Part shown: piece by piece, positions 63,646 to 64,000 of the stretch
How positions within the stretch are numbered: the stretch's first letter is position 1
Layout: the number at the start of each line of letters is the position of its first letter
From: a virus
Virus record (IMG/VR): IMGVR_UViG_3300037086_000474
Coordinates: 1-64,000 of that record
DNA length: 64,000 nt
Strand: one strand, 5' to 3'
Notes under the pieces: generated by a model
What the model was told of the DNA's origin: nothing
The model's database searches: none
The model's input: only the letters and a program-made list of their open reading frames with translations
Made by a program: the position numbers and the translations under genes

Positions 63646-64000
63646 CTATTGTAATCTTGCGATTACGTTTTCCTGTTTCATAGAAGCATGGCTTGGAACT
63701 AATCGCTTAGATCTAGAGGTCTTCTTCTCCACAGGCTTTACTTCGGGAGGTTCCATCCCTAGTTGTTTTATTCCGTAATTTGCCAGATTTGTCCCAGCAT
63801 TTTGGTCTCTATCTAAATAGGCACCACAGCTGGGACAATTCCAACTTCTTTCCTGCAGCATCAAATCCTTTTTTACATACCCACAACTCGAACAAGTTTT
63901 ACTGGATGCAAACCACTTGTCCGCTTGAATGAGTGTTTTATCATTCCATAGTGTTTTGTATTTTAGTTTCTGTACGAACGTTGCATATCCAAGATCTGAT
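63646..64000 (-). CDS. tnpB: TnpB-like (IS200/IS605 OrfB) nuclease, C-terminal part, runs off the window
   Basis: Only reverse-strand gene. Reading frame open from the window edge to the stop at 63646. TLWNDKTLIQADKWFASSKT leads into CSSCG, then CPSCGAYLDRDQNAGTNLAN: the four-cysteine zinc finger inside the RuvC domain and the third RuvC aspartate of TnpB. The last ~40 residues are basic and variable. In this family the guide RNA overlaps the 3' end of the gene, here near 63640-63700. Whether TnpA and the left end exist cannot be seen. Convergent with the upstream gene. Confidence 0.9.
   Translation of the reverse strand, partial: SDLGYATFVQKLKYKTLWNDKTLIQADKWFASSKTCSSCGYVKKDLMLQERSWNCPSCGAYLDRDQNAGTNLANYGIKQLGMEPPEVKPVEKKTSRSKRLVPSHASMKQENVIARLQ

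Noticed and set aside
1-64000. tRNA or other stable RNA genes
   Set aside because: None could be recognised by eye in the intergenic regions, which are all short; the split CCA enzyme suggests tRNA genes may lie elsewhere in the genome.

Overview
The window reads as an internal accessory-plus-tail-fibre segment of a large tailed bacteriophage (Caudoviricetes, probably a large-genome phage). All genes except a partial TnpB at the right edge run on the + strand. They are tightly packed with many ATGA or GTGA stop/start overlaps, and several very long repetitive fibre proteins are present. No capsid, portal, terminase or polymerase gene is visible. The host cannot be named. Shine-Dalgarno sites are plentiful, so a Bacteroidetes-type host without SD use is unlikely, and a Gram-positive-style undecaprenol/diacylglycerol kinase is present.

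Layout. (1) 1-3.7 kb: a Gp49/RelE-like protein with a small partner, a NUMOD3/PD-(D/E)XK homing endonuclease, and a complete eukaryotic-type topoisomerase IB with all five catalytic residues. (2) 3.7-9.9 kb: a translationally coupled run of about 18 small paralogues that open with a K-I-G-x-I-Y-like strand and close with a D-E-x-x-x-A-K-x-x-L-L-G-like helix. A GGDEF-like protein stands among the first of them and a DgkA-type kinase in the middle. (3) 10.0-12.1 kb: a radical SAM/SPASM gene split in two around an HNH homing endonuclease. (4) 12.4-22.1 kb: fifteen proteins with different bodies but nearly the same N-terminal peptide, M-K-x-R-x-G-F-V-S-N-S-S-S-S-S-F. A second radical SAM protein and two small secreted proteins are mixed in. 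This is the best candidate for an undescribed system. (5) 22.2-39.4 kb: virion/fibre genes, including a 1,808-residue protein with beta-helices and two Ig-plus-beta-propeller proteins. (6) 39.4-44.4 kb: dual-specificity phosphatase, STAS protein, WGR protein, a tandem family of Cys4 mini-proteins, and a CCA-adding enzyme cut into two genes around a late-type gene. (7) 44.5-63.6 kb: more fibres (one of 2,555 residues), another small-protein cluster, and a holin-like protein. (8) The right edge carries the 3' end of a TnpB gene.

Regulation can be read directly. Five promoters share the octamer TTTTAGAG, exactly 16 bases, then a TATAAT-like hexamer. Four of these have an ATG exactly 6 bases after the hexamer, which implies leaderless messages. 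Structural genes instead carry an A-A-G-A-T-A-A motif about 28-42 bases before the start, a candidate late promoter. Rho-independent terminators, mostly with GAAA-type loops, separate the units.

Themes: (a) tandem expansion of small proteins defined by a conserved terminal peptide rather than by their bodies; (b) splitting of enzyme genes (radical SAM, CCA-adding); (c) shuffling of shared N-terminal and C-terminal modules among fibre genes, with recent DNA-level duplications; (d) several possible signalling proteins (GGDEF, STAS, phosphatase) that could interfere with host regulation. All functions are inferred from sequence reading alone.
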